The position numbers were made by a program, and so were the translations under genes. DNA of 64,000 bases from Actinomycetota bacterium. Its GTDB lineage: Bacteria; Actinomycetota; Actinomycetes; Mycobacteriales; Micromonosporaceae. The stretch is taken from assembly GCA_005885555.1 (NCBI GenBank), contig VAWN01000035.1:1-64000 (forward strand), read 5' to 3'. The notes under the pieces are model-generated. The model was given only the letters and a program-made list of their open reading frames with translations. It did not search any database and had not been told where the DNA came from. Positions 55,541-63,688 of the stretch are shown here, one piece after another; within the stretch, counting starts at the first letter, position 1; every line of letters begins with the position of its first letter.

Positions 55541-56670
55541 ATGAGGTGGTCGTCGGTACCGGCAGCGGACTGGCGACCTCGGACATGGTGCTCAACATCG
55601 GCCCGCAGCACCCGTCCACGCACGGGGTGCTGCGACTGCGCCTGGTCCTCGACGGCGAACTGGTGGTCTCCGCCGAACCGATCATCGGGTACATGCACCG
55701 GGGCGCGGAGAAGCTGTTCGAGGTGCGCGACTACCGGCAGATCATCGTGCTGGCCAACCGGCACGACTGGCTGTCCGCGTTCTCGAACGAGCTGGGCGTG
55801 GTACTGGCCGTCGAGCGGCTGATGGGCATCGAGGTACCGGAGCGGGCGGTCTGGCTGCGCACCGCGCTGGCCGAGCTGAACCGGGTGCTCAACCACCTGA
55901 TGTTCCTCGGCTCGTACCCGCTGGAGATCGGCGCGATCACCCCGGTCTTCTACGCCTTCCGCGAGCGGGAGACGCTGCAGGCGGTCATGGAGGAGGTCTC
56001 CGGCGGCCGGATGCACTACATGTTCAACCGGGTCGGCGGCCTGAAGGAGGAGGTACCGGCCGGCTGGACCCGCCGGGCCCGGGAGGCGATCGACCTGGTC
56101 CGCCGGCGGCTGCCCGACCTGGACAACCTGATCCGCCGCAACGACATCTTCCTCGCCCGTACCGTCGGCGTCGGGGTGCTGTCGGCCGCCGACGCCGCCG
56201 CCTACGGCGCGTCCGGTCCGGTCGCGCGGGCCAGCGGGCTGGACTTCGACCTGCGGCGGGACGAGCCGTACCTGGCCTACGGCTCGCTCGACGTGCCGGT
56301 GGTGACCCGGACCGCCGGGGACTGCCACTCGCGGTTCTCCTGCCTGCTCGACCAGGCGTACGTGTCGCTGGACCTTGCGGCGCAGTGCCTCGACCGGGTC
56401 GACGGGTTGCGCGGGCCGGTCAACGTGCGGCTGCCGAAGGTGGTCAAGGCGCCGGAGGGGCACACGTACGCGTGGACCGAGAACCCGCTCGGGATCAACG
56501 GGTACTACCTGGTGTCGCACGGTGAGAAGACGCCGTGGCGGCTCAAGCTGCGCACCGCGTCCTATGCCAACGTGCAGGCGCTGGCGACCCTGCTGCCCGG
56601 CTGCCTGGTACCCGACCTGATCGCGATCCTCGGCTCGATGCTGTTCGTGGTCGGCGACATCGACAAGTAG
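55510..56670 (+). CDS. nuoD: NADH-quinone oxidoreductase subunit D homologue (NuoD2-like)
   Basis: A 386-residue homologue of complex I 49-kDa subunit. [43 protein letters not shown] and [16 protein letters not shown] are family motifs, and [16 protein letters not shown] and VGDIDK close it. His34/His38 are kept. The quinone-contact tyrosine of classical NuoD (DY in MDYLHSF) is Trp87 here (HDWLSAF). No other nuo gene is nearby, so it is an extra or specialised copy. ATG 55510 is chosen; GTG 55495 and ATG 55585 are possible. Confidence 0.88.
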   Translation: MTAASEASRRHEVVVGTGSGLATSDMVLNIGPQHPSTHGVLRLRLVLDGELVVSAEPIIGYMHRGAEKLFEVRDYRQIIVLANRHDWLSAFSNELGVVLAVERLMGIEVPERAVWLRTALAELNRVLNHLMFLGSYPLEIGAITPVFYAFRERETLQAVMEEVSGGRMHYMFNRVGGLKEEVPAGWTRRAREAIDLVRRRLPDLDNLIRRNDIFLARTVGVGVLSAADAAAYGASGPVARASGLDFDLRRDEPYLAYGSLDVPVVTRTAGDCHSRFSCLLDQAYVSLDLAAQCLDRVDGLRGPVNVRLPKVVKAPEGHTYAWTENPLGINGYYLVSHGEKTPWRLKLRTASYANVQALATLLPGCLVPDLIAILGSMLFVVGDIDK

Positions 56671-56681
56671 CGGCCGGCCGG

Positions 56682-57767
56682 TCAGCGCCAGCGGTTGTCG
56701 GACATCTCGTAGTCGGGGCGGCGCGGGCGCGGGTTGACGGTCGCCGGCTCGTCGCGCCAGCCCTGCGTCCACGCGGCGGCGGGCTCCGGACCGGTCGCGG
56801 TGATCGCCGGCGGTTCGCCGCGTTCCCAGCGCGGCTCGGGGCGGTCCCAGTCGTTGCGCTCGTCCCGGCGTACCTGGGCCCAGCGGTCCTCGACGTGCAC
56901 CTCATCGCTGCGTACCTCGGCCCGGCGGGTGCCGATGCGCAGTTCCTGGCCGCGGTCGTCGGTGCGGGTGGCGGCCCAGCGATCGGTGCCGCCCCAGAGC
57001 GGATCGGTGGTGGGCTCGGCGGTCCAGGCGTGCGACCGCGGCTCCGCACGGTCGTAGGACTCGTCCCGCTCGTACGGGCGGGGCCGGCGCGGTTCATGTT
57101 CGGCCCGGTGGGAATCGCCGGACCGCACCTCGGCCAGCCGCTCGCGCAGCCGCTGCTCGGTCCAGGACTCCTCGGGCGGCCGGGCGCTGTGGGCACTGTG
57201 GGCGCTGTGGGCGGGCCGGGTCGCGGTGGCCGGCTCGGCGGCCCGGGTGCCGTAGACGGTACCCGACGAGCGTTCCTGGTCGACGATCATCTGCCGGGTG
57301 GTGACCTGGACGGTCTCCGTGTGCCGCACCACGCCGCCGGCCACCATCGCGCTGCCCACCGACGCCGGGGCCGGTTCCGGGGTACCGGCGCGCAGCGCCT
57401 CGACCTGGGTACGCAGCGCGTCGACGGTCTGGTACAGCGTCTGCACTTTCTCCGAGTACGCCCGGTGGGTCGCCCGTGCCGCGCCGGCGATGTCCTTGCG
57501 GATGTCTTCGCGCAGCGTGTCGATCTCGTCGTAGAGCTGGTCCTCAAGGTCGAGCCGCACGGTTACCGCATCCGGGCGCAGCATGATCGAAAGCCCGACC
57601 AGGACGACCGTGAGGATGGTCAGAACAGCGGCAACGCGCAGCCCGGCGGCGCCGGTGCTGAGCAGAAGCAGCGCGGCCGCCACCGGAGCAAGACCCACCC
57701 CGGTCCAAAACATAACTGTCGGTAACTGCCCGCCCCCCCGAGCCTTCTGGGCATTCGAGGCCGGCAT
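56682..57767 (-). CDS. Membrane protein with coiled coil, hypothetical
   Basis: A 361-residue protein with two membrane helices near the N-terminus (VMFWTGVGLAPVAAALLLL and VAAVLTILTVVLVGLSIML). A coiled coil follows (LYDEIDTLREDIRKDIAG to QTVDALRTQVEALRAG), then a long charged, disordered tail rich in Arg, Asp, Glu and Trp. ATG 57767 gives the family start MPASNAQKARGGGQLPT and has TAACCT eight bases upstream. A longer frame reaches 57854. Function unknown. Confidence 0.7.
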   Translation of the reverse strand: MPASNAQKARGGGQLPTVMFWTGVGLAPVAAALLLLSTGAAGLRVAAVLTILTVVLVGLSIMLRPDAVTVRLDLEDQLYDEIDTLREDIRKDIAGAARATHRAYSEKVQTLYQTVDALRTQVEALRAGTPEPAPASVGSAMVAGGVVRHTETVQVTTRQMIVDQERSSGTVYGTRAAEPATATRPAHSAHSAHSARPPEESWTEQRLRERLAEVRSGDSHRAEHEPRRPRPYERDESYDRAEPRSHAWTAEPTTDPLWGGTDRWAATRTDDRGQELRIGTRRAEVRSDEVHVEDRWAQVRRDERNDWDRPEPRWERGEPPAITATGPEPAAAWTQGWRDEPATVNPRPRRPDYEMSDNRWR

Positions 57768-57775
57768 GGCATCAG

Positions 57776-57781
57776 AGGTTA
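57776..57781 (-). promoter_or_regulatory. Leaderless -10 element
   Basis: On the minus strand this reads TAACCT, eight bases before ATG 57767. It is the same hexamer as that before the 46270 gene. Confidence 0.45.
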
Positions 57782-57941
57782 CCGAGACTTTCCGGATTGC
57801 GGAATGGGCCGATCTTAGCCGGTCGATCAAGGACGGTGCGTGATGGCGGGTCACAAGGCGTCAAACGATCGAGCACCGGTCCGGTTGACGAGCCGGGCCG
57901 GCCCATTTACGGACCAGCCCGGCAAAATCGCACTTTCGTGG

Positions 57942-58946
57942 TCAGCTCTGTGCAAGCGCCGCATCTGACGTCGTCACGAGGCCCATGCTGATCTGGCCGC
58001 CGTTCAGCGCCTTCTTCGTCAGCGGGCCGCTCACGTCGAGCGACTTGAACTGGCCGAACTGAATCTTGTACGTGTTCTGCAGACCCACCTGGCAGAACGG
58101 GCGCTTCGGGCACTCCGCCGGACCACCCAGGATCGAGTCCTTGCCGGAGCACTTGCTGGCGAAGTCGGACAGCGACTTCACGCCGTACTTGCTGGCGAAC
58201 GCCGTGGTGACCGCGAACGCGTTCTGGTCGTTGGCGGTGGACGCCTTGCCGAAGCTGAGCCCCACCTTGCCGCCCAGGTCCTTGAGCGCGGCCACGGTCT
58301 TGTCCACGTCGGGGGACGCGACCGGTGCGGCACTCGCCCCGTTGACCTTGCCGTTGATGAACTCGGCCAGCGTGGCGGCATACTCCGGTACCACCTGGAT
58401 CTGGCCCTTCTCCAGCGACGGCTCGTACAGTTCCCGGTTGCCGATCGCCTGGGTCGTGGCGGTGTACCCGGCCGCGGTCAGCGCGATCTTGTACAGCTCG
58501 GCGAGCGTCTGGCTCTCGCTGAAGTTCCCCGCGCCGATCACGACGGGCCCGCCGGCCCCCTTGGTGATACCACCGGTCAGATTGTTGGCCTGGGCGAACT
58601 CCTGCGCCGCCACGGCCGAGGTCTTGTGGTCGATGTCGGTCGCCTTGTTCAAGGCGATCAGTTTCTGCGGATCGAGAGTGGTGGACACCTTGTCCAGCGC
58701 CGCGATGAGTTCCGGCTTGGCCACCTTGCTGTTGACCGCTGCGATGATGTTGTCCGCGTTCTGCAGGTGCTTGTCGTCGTCGAGAAGAACAAGCTTGTCA
58801 CCGGCGACCGGCGCGCATCCGCCGGCCGCCGCGTTGCTCGCGGGTGCCTGGGTACCCGAGGAGCCGGCCTTGCCGCACCCCGCCACCAGACCCGCCGCCG
58901 CCAGAAGCCCGACCAGGCTCACAGCGACGCGCGAAACCCTCTGCAT
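57942..58946 (-). CDS. Osmoprotectant ABC transporter binding lipoprotein, circularly permuted
   Basis: A 334-residue OpuAC-type (glycine betaine/choline) binding lipoprotein with lipobox GLVAGCG (Cys24). The order of its parts is unusual. The segment LVLLDDDKHLQNADNIIAAVN...LNKATDIDHK, normally at the C-terminus, lies at residues 51-123. The usual N-terminus VVIGAGNFSESQTLAELY is at 135-152. The protein ends in QISMGLVTTSDAALAQS, which normally continues into the LDDDK segment. It delivers substrate to the two permeases (59048-60444) and the ATPase (60447). Confidence 0.88.
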   Translation of the reverse strand: MQRVSRVAVSLVGLLAAAGLVAGCGKAGSSGTQAPASNAAAGGCAPVAGDKLVLLDDDKHLQNADNIIAAVNSKVAKPELIAALDKVSTTLDPQKLIALNKATDIDHKTSAVAAQEFAQANNLTGGITKGAGGPVVIGAGNFSESQTLAELYKIALTAAGYTATTQAIGNRELYEPSLEKGQIQVVPEYAATLAEFINGKVNGASAAPVASPDVDKTVAALKDLGGKVGLSFGKASTANDQNAFAVTTAFASKYGVKSLSDFASKCSGKDSILGGPAECPKRPFCQVGLQNTYKIQFGQFKSLDVSGPLTKKALNGGQISMGLVTTSDAALAQS

Positions 58947-59047
58947 ATTGTGTTGCCCGCCTTCCGTGTCCCGGCGCGACCGGGAATGGCCGCGCCGCGT
59001 GTCCGACGGGCGGTCACGGTGATGACGACCGCCCACCCGGCAGACTG

Positions 59048-59764
59048 TCACACATTCGCCGCCGTTGCGCCGGCCCGTCGCATGCCTCGCGCGCGCCGCA
59101 GCGGCCGCGGGGTGACCAGCCGTTCGACGACTGCGAAGGTACCCTCGACCAGCAGCGCCAGTCCCGCGACCAGCAGGCCGCCCGCGATGATCTGCCCACC
59201 GGCCACGTTGATGCCCAGCCCGAAGCCCTCGGAAATGATCTCGCCGAGCCCACCGCCGGCGACCAGCGCGGCGAGCGCCGCGGTCGCGACCACCTGGACG
59301 GCGGCGGTCCGGAACCCGGCGGCCAGGTACGGCACCGACAGCGGCAGCTCCACCCGCCACAGCATCTGCCAGCCGGACAACCCCATCCCGCGGGCGGCGT
59401 CGCGGACCTGGGGGTCGACCTCGCGCAGCCCGGTGTACGCGTTGGCCAGCAACGGCGGGATCGCGAACACGGTCAACGCGAGGATCACCGCGGTCTGCCC
59501 GATGCCGAGGGCGGTCAGCGAGATCAGCGTCAGCAGGGACAGCGTCGGGACGGCCAGCGTGACGTTGGACACCGTGATCACCGCGCCGCCACCGCGCCGC
59601 CGGTGCCCGAGCCACAGCCCGAGCGGCCAGGCGATGAGGCAGCCGAGCAGCACCGCCGCGGCGGAGATCCGCAGGTGCTCGACCAGCCGGTCGAAGATCC
59701 CGCCCGGGTTGGTCCAGTTGAGCGGGTCGTTGAGCCACTGGATGGCTTGCTGAAACAGGGTCAT
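59048..59764 (-). CDS. Osmoprotectant ABC transporter permease
   Basis: A 238-residue permease with six predicted helices and the EAA loop DPQVRDAARGMGLSGWQMLWRVELPLSVPYL. It belongs to the OpuCB/ProW-like BPD_transp_1 family. ATG 59764 overlaps the stop of the upstream permease by four bases, so the two are translated together. It acts with the binding protein at 57942 and the ATPase at 60447. Confidence 0.9.
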   Translation of the reverse strand: MTLFQQAIQWLNDPLNWTNPGGIFDRLVEHLRISAAAVLLGCLIAWPLGLWLGHRRRGGGAVITVSNVTLAVPTLSLLTLISLTALGIGQTAVILALTVFAIPPLLANAYTGLREVDPQVRDAARGMGLSGWQMLWRVELPLSVPYLAAGFRTAAVQVVATAALAALVAGGGLGEIISEGFGLGINVAGGQIIAGGLLVAGLALLVEGTFAVVERLVTPRPLRRARGMRRAGATAANV

Positions 59765-60444
59765 CGCGCCCGGCTCCGGGTCCACGGGGTCAGCAGCCGG
59801 CCGAGACCGGCGAGCACCAGGTCAAGCGCGAGGCCGAGCAGGAAGATGATGATCGTCGCGGTCATGACCTCGGATTTGTACCCGGCCCGGAAGCCGATCG
59901 TCAGGAACTCGCCCAGACCGCCGTGGCCGATCAGAACCCCGACGGTGACCAGGGCGACCGTCGACACCGTGGCCAGCCGTACCCCGGTCAGGATGCCGGG
60001 CAGCGCCAGCGGCAGGTCGATGCGCCAGAGCTGGCCGAACCGGCCGTACCCCATGCCGCGCGCCGCGTCGCGCACCGGTTCGGGCACCTGGCTCAGCCCG
60101 GCGACGGTGTTGCGCACGATCACCAGCAGGGCGTAGGTCACCAGGCCCACCAGTACCGTTGCCTGCCCCACGCCGACGAACGGCGCCAGCAGGGCGAACA
60201 GCGCGAGCGACGGAATCGTGTAGAGCACGCCGGTCAATGCGAGAATCGGTCCGGTGAGCCGGCGGAACCAGTACGCCAGCACGGCCAGGGGGACGGACAC
60301 GAGGGTGGCCAGCAGCACCGCCTCGGCGGTCAACTGGGCGTGCTCGCGCAGGGCGGCCAGCACCGCGTCGGTGTTCTGCTGGAGGAACTGCCAGGAGAAC
60401 CAGGGGTTGTCCGCGTCGGCGTAGGCGAGGACCGGAGGGGGCAT
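59761..60444 (-). CDS. Osmoprotectant ABC transporter permease
   Basis: A 227-residue permease paralogous to the following one. The EAA loop is EPVRDAARGMGYGRFGQLWRIDLPLALPGI, and VLYTIPSLALFALLAPFVG is a typical helix. ATG 60444 lies two bases from the divergent GTG of the ATPase gene. The N-terminus (NPWFSWQFLQQNTDAVLAALREH) is well conserved in the family, so the start cannot move far downstream. Confidence 0.9.
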   Translation of the reverse strand: MPPPVLAYADADNPWFSWQFLQQNTDAVLAALREHAQLTAEAVLLATLVSVPLAVLAYWFRRLTGPILALTGVLYTIPSLALFALLAPFVGVGQATVLVGLVTYALLVIVRNTVAGLSQVPEPVRDAARGMGYGRFGQLWRIDLPLALPGILTGVRLATVSTVALVTVGVLIGHGGLGEFLTIGFRAGYKSEVMTATIIIFLLGLALDLVLAGLGRLLTPWTRSRAR

Positions 60445-60446
60445 AG

Positions 60447-61466
60447 GTGGACGGTACCGGTAACGGCTCGGCCGCGCCGATCACGCTGGACGGTGTCGGC
60501 AAGCGGTACCCGGACGGCACGGTCGCCGTCGAGGCGCTCTCGCTGGACATCCCGGCCGGTGAGCTGGTCGTGCTGATCGGCCCGTCGGGGTGCGGCAAGT
60601 CGACGGTACTGCGCATGATCAACCGGCTGATCGAGCCGACCAACGGGCGGATCCTGCTCGACGGCGAAGACGTGACCGGGGTACCCGCGGTCGAGCTGCG
60701 CCGCCGGATCGGGTACGTCATCCAGCACACCGGGCTGTTCCCGCACCAGACGATCCAGGCGAACGTGGCGACGGTACCGAGGCTGCTCGGCTGGCCGCGC
60801 ACCCGCGTCCGGGACCGGGTCGACGAGCTGCTCGACCTGGTGGGGCTGGAACCGGGCCGGTTCGCGAAGCGGTACCCGCATGAGCTGTCCGGCGGTCAGC
60901 AGCAGCGCGTCGGCGTGGCCCGGGCGCTGGCGGCCGATCCGGTGGTGCTGCTGATGGACGAGCCGTTCTCGGCGGTCGACCCGATCGTGCGGGTCCGGCT
61001 GCAGGACGAGTTCCGTAAGCTGCAGGCGACGGTGCGCAAGACGATCGTGCTGGTCACGCACGATCTGGACGAGGCGGTGCGGCTGGGCGACCGGATCGCT
61101 GTGCTGTCGGAGGGCGGGCACCTTCAGCAGTACTGCCCGCCGGCCGACCTGCTGGGCAGCCCGGCCAACGACTTCGTGCGCGAGTTCGTCGGCGCCGACC
61201 GGGGCATCAAGCGGCTGACCGTGACGCCGATCCCGCTGGAGGCGCTGCGCCCGGCGGCGGAGGTCGTCGGAGCGGACGGCGGCGCAGCGGACGGCGGTGT
61301 GCTGGACGGCGGCCCGTCGGTACCGGCGTCGGGCACCATGCGGGACGCGCTCGCGGCACTGCTCGAAGGCGGACGGGGTTGGGTGGCTGTCAAAGACGTG
61401 TCGGGCAAGCCGCTCGGCGTGCTCACCGCCACCGAGATCGCGATGGCGGCGAGCACGTCCGACTGA
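60447..61466 (+). CDS. Osmoprotectant ABC transporter ATPase with C-terminal CBS-like region
   Basis: A 339-residue OpuCA-type ATPase. Walker A is IGPSGCGKSTVLRMIN, the Q-loop is GYVIQHTGLFPHQTI, the signature LSGGQQQRVGVARALAADP, Walker B VVLLMDEPFSAVDP and the H-loop VTHDLDEAVRLGD. The C-terminal 60 residues (VPASGTMRDALAALLEGGRGWVAVKD) look like a single CBS motif, which senses ionic strength in OpuA. GTG 60447 is the only usable start before the first strand. Confidence 0.92.
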   Translation: MDGTGNGSAAPITLDGVGKRYPDGTVAVEALSLDIPAGELVVLIGPSGCGKSTVLRMINRLIEPTNGRILLDGEDVTGVPAVELRRRIGYVIQHTGLFPHQTIQANVATVPRLLGWPRTRVRDRVDELLDLVGLEPGRFAKRYPHELSGGQQQRVGVARALAADPVVLLMDEPFSAVDPIVRVRLQDEFRKLQATVRKTIVLVTHDLDEAVRLGDRIAVLSEGGHLQQYCPPADLLGSPANDFVREFVGADRGIKRLTVTPIPLEALRPAAEVVGADGGAADGGVLDGGPSVPASGTMRDALAALLEGGRGWVAVKDVSGKPLGVLTATEIAMAASTSD

Positions 61467-61511
61467 CCGGCGCGCAGGCCCGACTGACCTACGGGCGCAG
61501 GTCCGACTGAG

Positions 61512-61985
61512 CTACGGGCGGCCGACGGCTGAGGCCAGGCCCACGATCCAGCCGACGAACAGGCCGTACACGGCGCCGCCCGCCGCCCATGTGAAGGCGC
61601 CGAGCACGCTCGCGTTGACCTGGATGAAAGCGGCGAGGAAGCCGGCCACCGCCGCGGCGAAGATGTACCCGCCCCACCCGGCCAGGAACTGGCTGGCGTT
61701 GCCCCGGGATCCGGCCATCATGGCCACGAAGACCCCGGTCAGGATGATCAGCAGCAGCGCCTTGATGTCGTTGGCGAGCAGTGTCTGCACCGATTCCTTG
61801 GAGCTGAACGACCAGCTCGGCCAGGCGAGGGTGTGCAGGAAGAATCCCCATGCGGAATTGGGGCTGGCGTTACGGTTCGCCCAGTCCACGTAGGCCGGGT
61901 TACCGAATGCGAGTACCAGAATGAGGGCGGCGAGGACGGCGGTACCCGGAGCCGTCCGGACCCGCCCGCCTGTCATGACAGCCAT
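61512..61985 (-). CDS. Small integral membrane protein, hypothetical
   Basis: A 157-residue protein with about four membrane helices (AVLAALILVLAF, ALLLIILTGVFVAMMAG, GGYIFAAAVAGFLAAFIQV, AVYGLFVGWIVGLASAV). No known domain is recognised. The N-terminus may start at ATG 61976 instead. It faces the ATPase gene convergently. Confidence 0.65.
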   Translation of the reverse strand: MAVMTGGRVRTAPGTAVLAALILVLAFGNPAYVDWANRNASPNSAWGFFLHTLAWPSWSFSSKESVQTLLANDIKALLLIILTGVFVAMMAGSRGNASQFLAGWGGYIFAAAVAGFLAAFIQVNASVLGAFTWAAGGAVYGLFVGWIVGLASAVGRP

Positions 61986-62047
61986 ACGGCCGAGTATGGG
62001 TTCGCCCGGTCAGCCCTGCCATTTATCCGGGCGAATAGTAACTGATG

Positions 62048-62317
62048 TCAGTGTTTGAGTAGGTAATCGATGAACACCGCGCGCACCAGCGGCTCCTCGT
62101 CACCGTACTCGTGCCCGGTGGTCTCTTTCCACACCGCGATCGCGTCATCGACGGTCGACTGGATGCCCAGCGCGCCGTCGTCGCCGTTCTCGGGTACCCG
62201 CAGGTGGGCGAAGAGGGACCAGAAGAACGCGAGATCGTGCCGTTCCCGGGCCGTTTCGAAAGCGCGCTTGCGCAGTTCCTCGGTGGACAACACGTCCAGC
62301 TCGGCGAAGGTGCTCAC
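62048..62317 (-). CDS. Small conserved actinobacterial protein, hypothetical
   Basis: An 89-residue acidic protein, STFAELDVLSTEELRKRAFE to AVFIDYLLKH, mostly helical. GTG 62317 overlaps the stop of the upstream membrane protein gene (GTGA), so it is translationally coupled. Homologues with the same start are common in Micromonosporaceae. Function unknown. Confidence 0.75.
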   Translation of the reverse strand: MSTFAELDVLSTEELRKRAFETARERHDLAFFWSLFAHLRVPENGDDGALGIQSTVDDAIAVWKETTGHEYGDEEPLVRAVFIDYLLKH

Positions 62318-63618
62318 TGCCGGGTACCCCAACGGTCGTCGATCGCGCCGGCCCAGGTGTCGTCGTTCGTGCGGGCCGGTAGCTGGCTGGTCCAGCCGCT
62401 CTGCCGAGGTGGAGTGTATCCAGCGGAGTTGGCCGCCTCCTCCAGCCGCGCCGGGGCAACCCACGGCTCGTCCTCGTCTTCGGGGTACTGCCGCGCCGAG
62501 GCCGGCCGGCCGAACGACTCGACCAGCCGGGTCACCACGAGACCGGCCGCGATGGCCCCGGCCGCCAGGGCGTAGTCGGAGATCCGCAGGTTGGCGACGT
62601 TGGCGTAGGTGAGCACGAGGGCGAACAGGGTGGCCACGAACAGGCTGCCGAAGATCCCGCCACGGCGGCCGAAGGCGCTGGTCCCCCCGAGCAGCGCCGC
62701 GCCCAGCGCGAGCCCGGTGACCGCCAACCCGTCAGCCGGCAGGCCGACGTTCGCGAGCAGGCCGAGGATGCCGGCCAGCCCGGCGAGCGCACACGACGCG
62801 ACCATCGCGAGGCAGGCGATCACCGCGGCACCGGTGCCCCGGCGCAGCGCCGGATCGCCGATCGGCCGGTACCGGCCCAGCCCGCGACGGATCGGCTTGA
62901 CCAGGCCGAGGAAGCCGCCGAGCAGTACCAGGGCGGCAAAGGCGCCGTACCAGTAGAACGCGTGCCGGGTCGGCTGGTACGTGGTGCCGAGCTGCCCCGG
63001 TGTGGCCTGCCGCTGGATCCACACGATCAACCCGAGTGCGCCGCCGAGACTGCTCGCCCAGGCCGGCACGTGGAGCAGCACCGTCACCAGCCCGATCACC
63101 AGGCCCACACCGGCGGCCAGCGGCAGCGTGATCGCGGCCGTCTTCAGGAAACCGTGACCGGAGTGGGTCGCGAAGAACACCGCGGCGGCGACGGCCACCG
63201 GACCGGCCGCCAGGTTGACCACGCCGGCCCGCAGGGACAGGCCCACGGACAGGGTCAGGAAACCCAGCGTGGCCGCGGTGAGCAGCACGCCGCGCAGGCC
63301 GTCGCCGGTCAGCACGGCGCGGTGCGTCTGGTAGAGCCAGGCCGCGAGGCCGGCGGCGGCCAGCAGCAGCACCAGCTCCCACAGCGCGTGTACCCCCATC
63401 CGGTCCATGCCGGGATCACCGAGCTGCGGGTCGTCGAACACGTCATCGAGCTCGGCCGGCGTGACCGCGCGCCGGGAGAAGCCGAGCGTGCTCGTGCTCT
63501 CCGGCGGCGCCGGGTAGTCCTCGGTATAGCTCGGCGGACGGTACACGGGTGTCGTCGTCTCGCGGTCATCCCGGAAACCCTCGCCACGGAAGCGGGGCGT
63601 CTGATCTCCGTACGACAC
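62314..63618 (-). CDS. BPD_transp_2-like membrane permease
   Basis: A 434-residue protein. A cytosolic N-terminus of about 75 residues is followed by 8-10 helices (LWELVLLLAAAGLAAWLY, GVVNLAAGPVAVAAAVFFA, LPLAAGVGLVIGLVTVLL), then a charged C-terminal tail. SLRAGVVNLAAGPVAVAAAV resembles the RbsC/LivH-type permease core. No ATPase or binding protein lies beside it. GTG 63618 has GGGAGG six bases upstream. Confidence 0.7.
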   Translation of the reverse strand: MSYGDQTPRFRGEGFRDDRETTTPVYRPPSYTEDYPAPPESTSTLGFSRRAVTPAELDDVFDDPQLGDPGMDRMGVHALWELVLLLAAAGLAAWLYQTHRAVLTGDGLRGVLLTAATLGFLTLSVGLSLRAGVVNLAAGPVAVAAAVFFATHSGHGFLKTAAITLPLAAGVGLVIGLVTVLLHVPAWASSLGGALGLIVWIQRQATPGQLGTTYQPTRHAFYWYGAFAALVLLGGFLGLVKPIRRGLGRYRPIGDPALRRGTGAAVIACLAMVASCALAGLAGILGLLANVGLPADGLAVTGLALGAALLGGTSAFGRRGGIFGSLFVATLFALVLTYANVANLRISDYALAAGAIAAGLVVTRLVESFGRPASARQYPEDEDEPWVAPARLEEAANSAGYTPPRQSGWTSQLPARTNDDTWAGAIDDRWGTRQ

Positions 63619-63688
63619 GTTGGGCCTCCCTACCAGGTACGGGCCCGAAGTTACCCGTCGATGTTCCCGGGGGAAAGGCGGCAGTACA

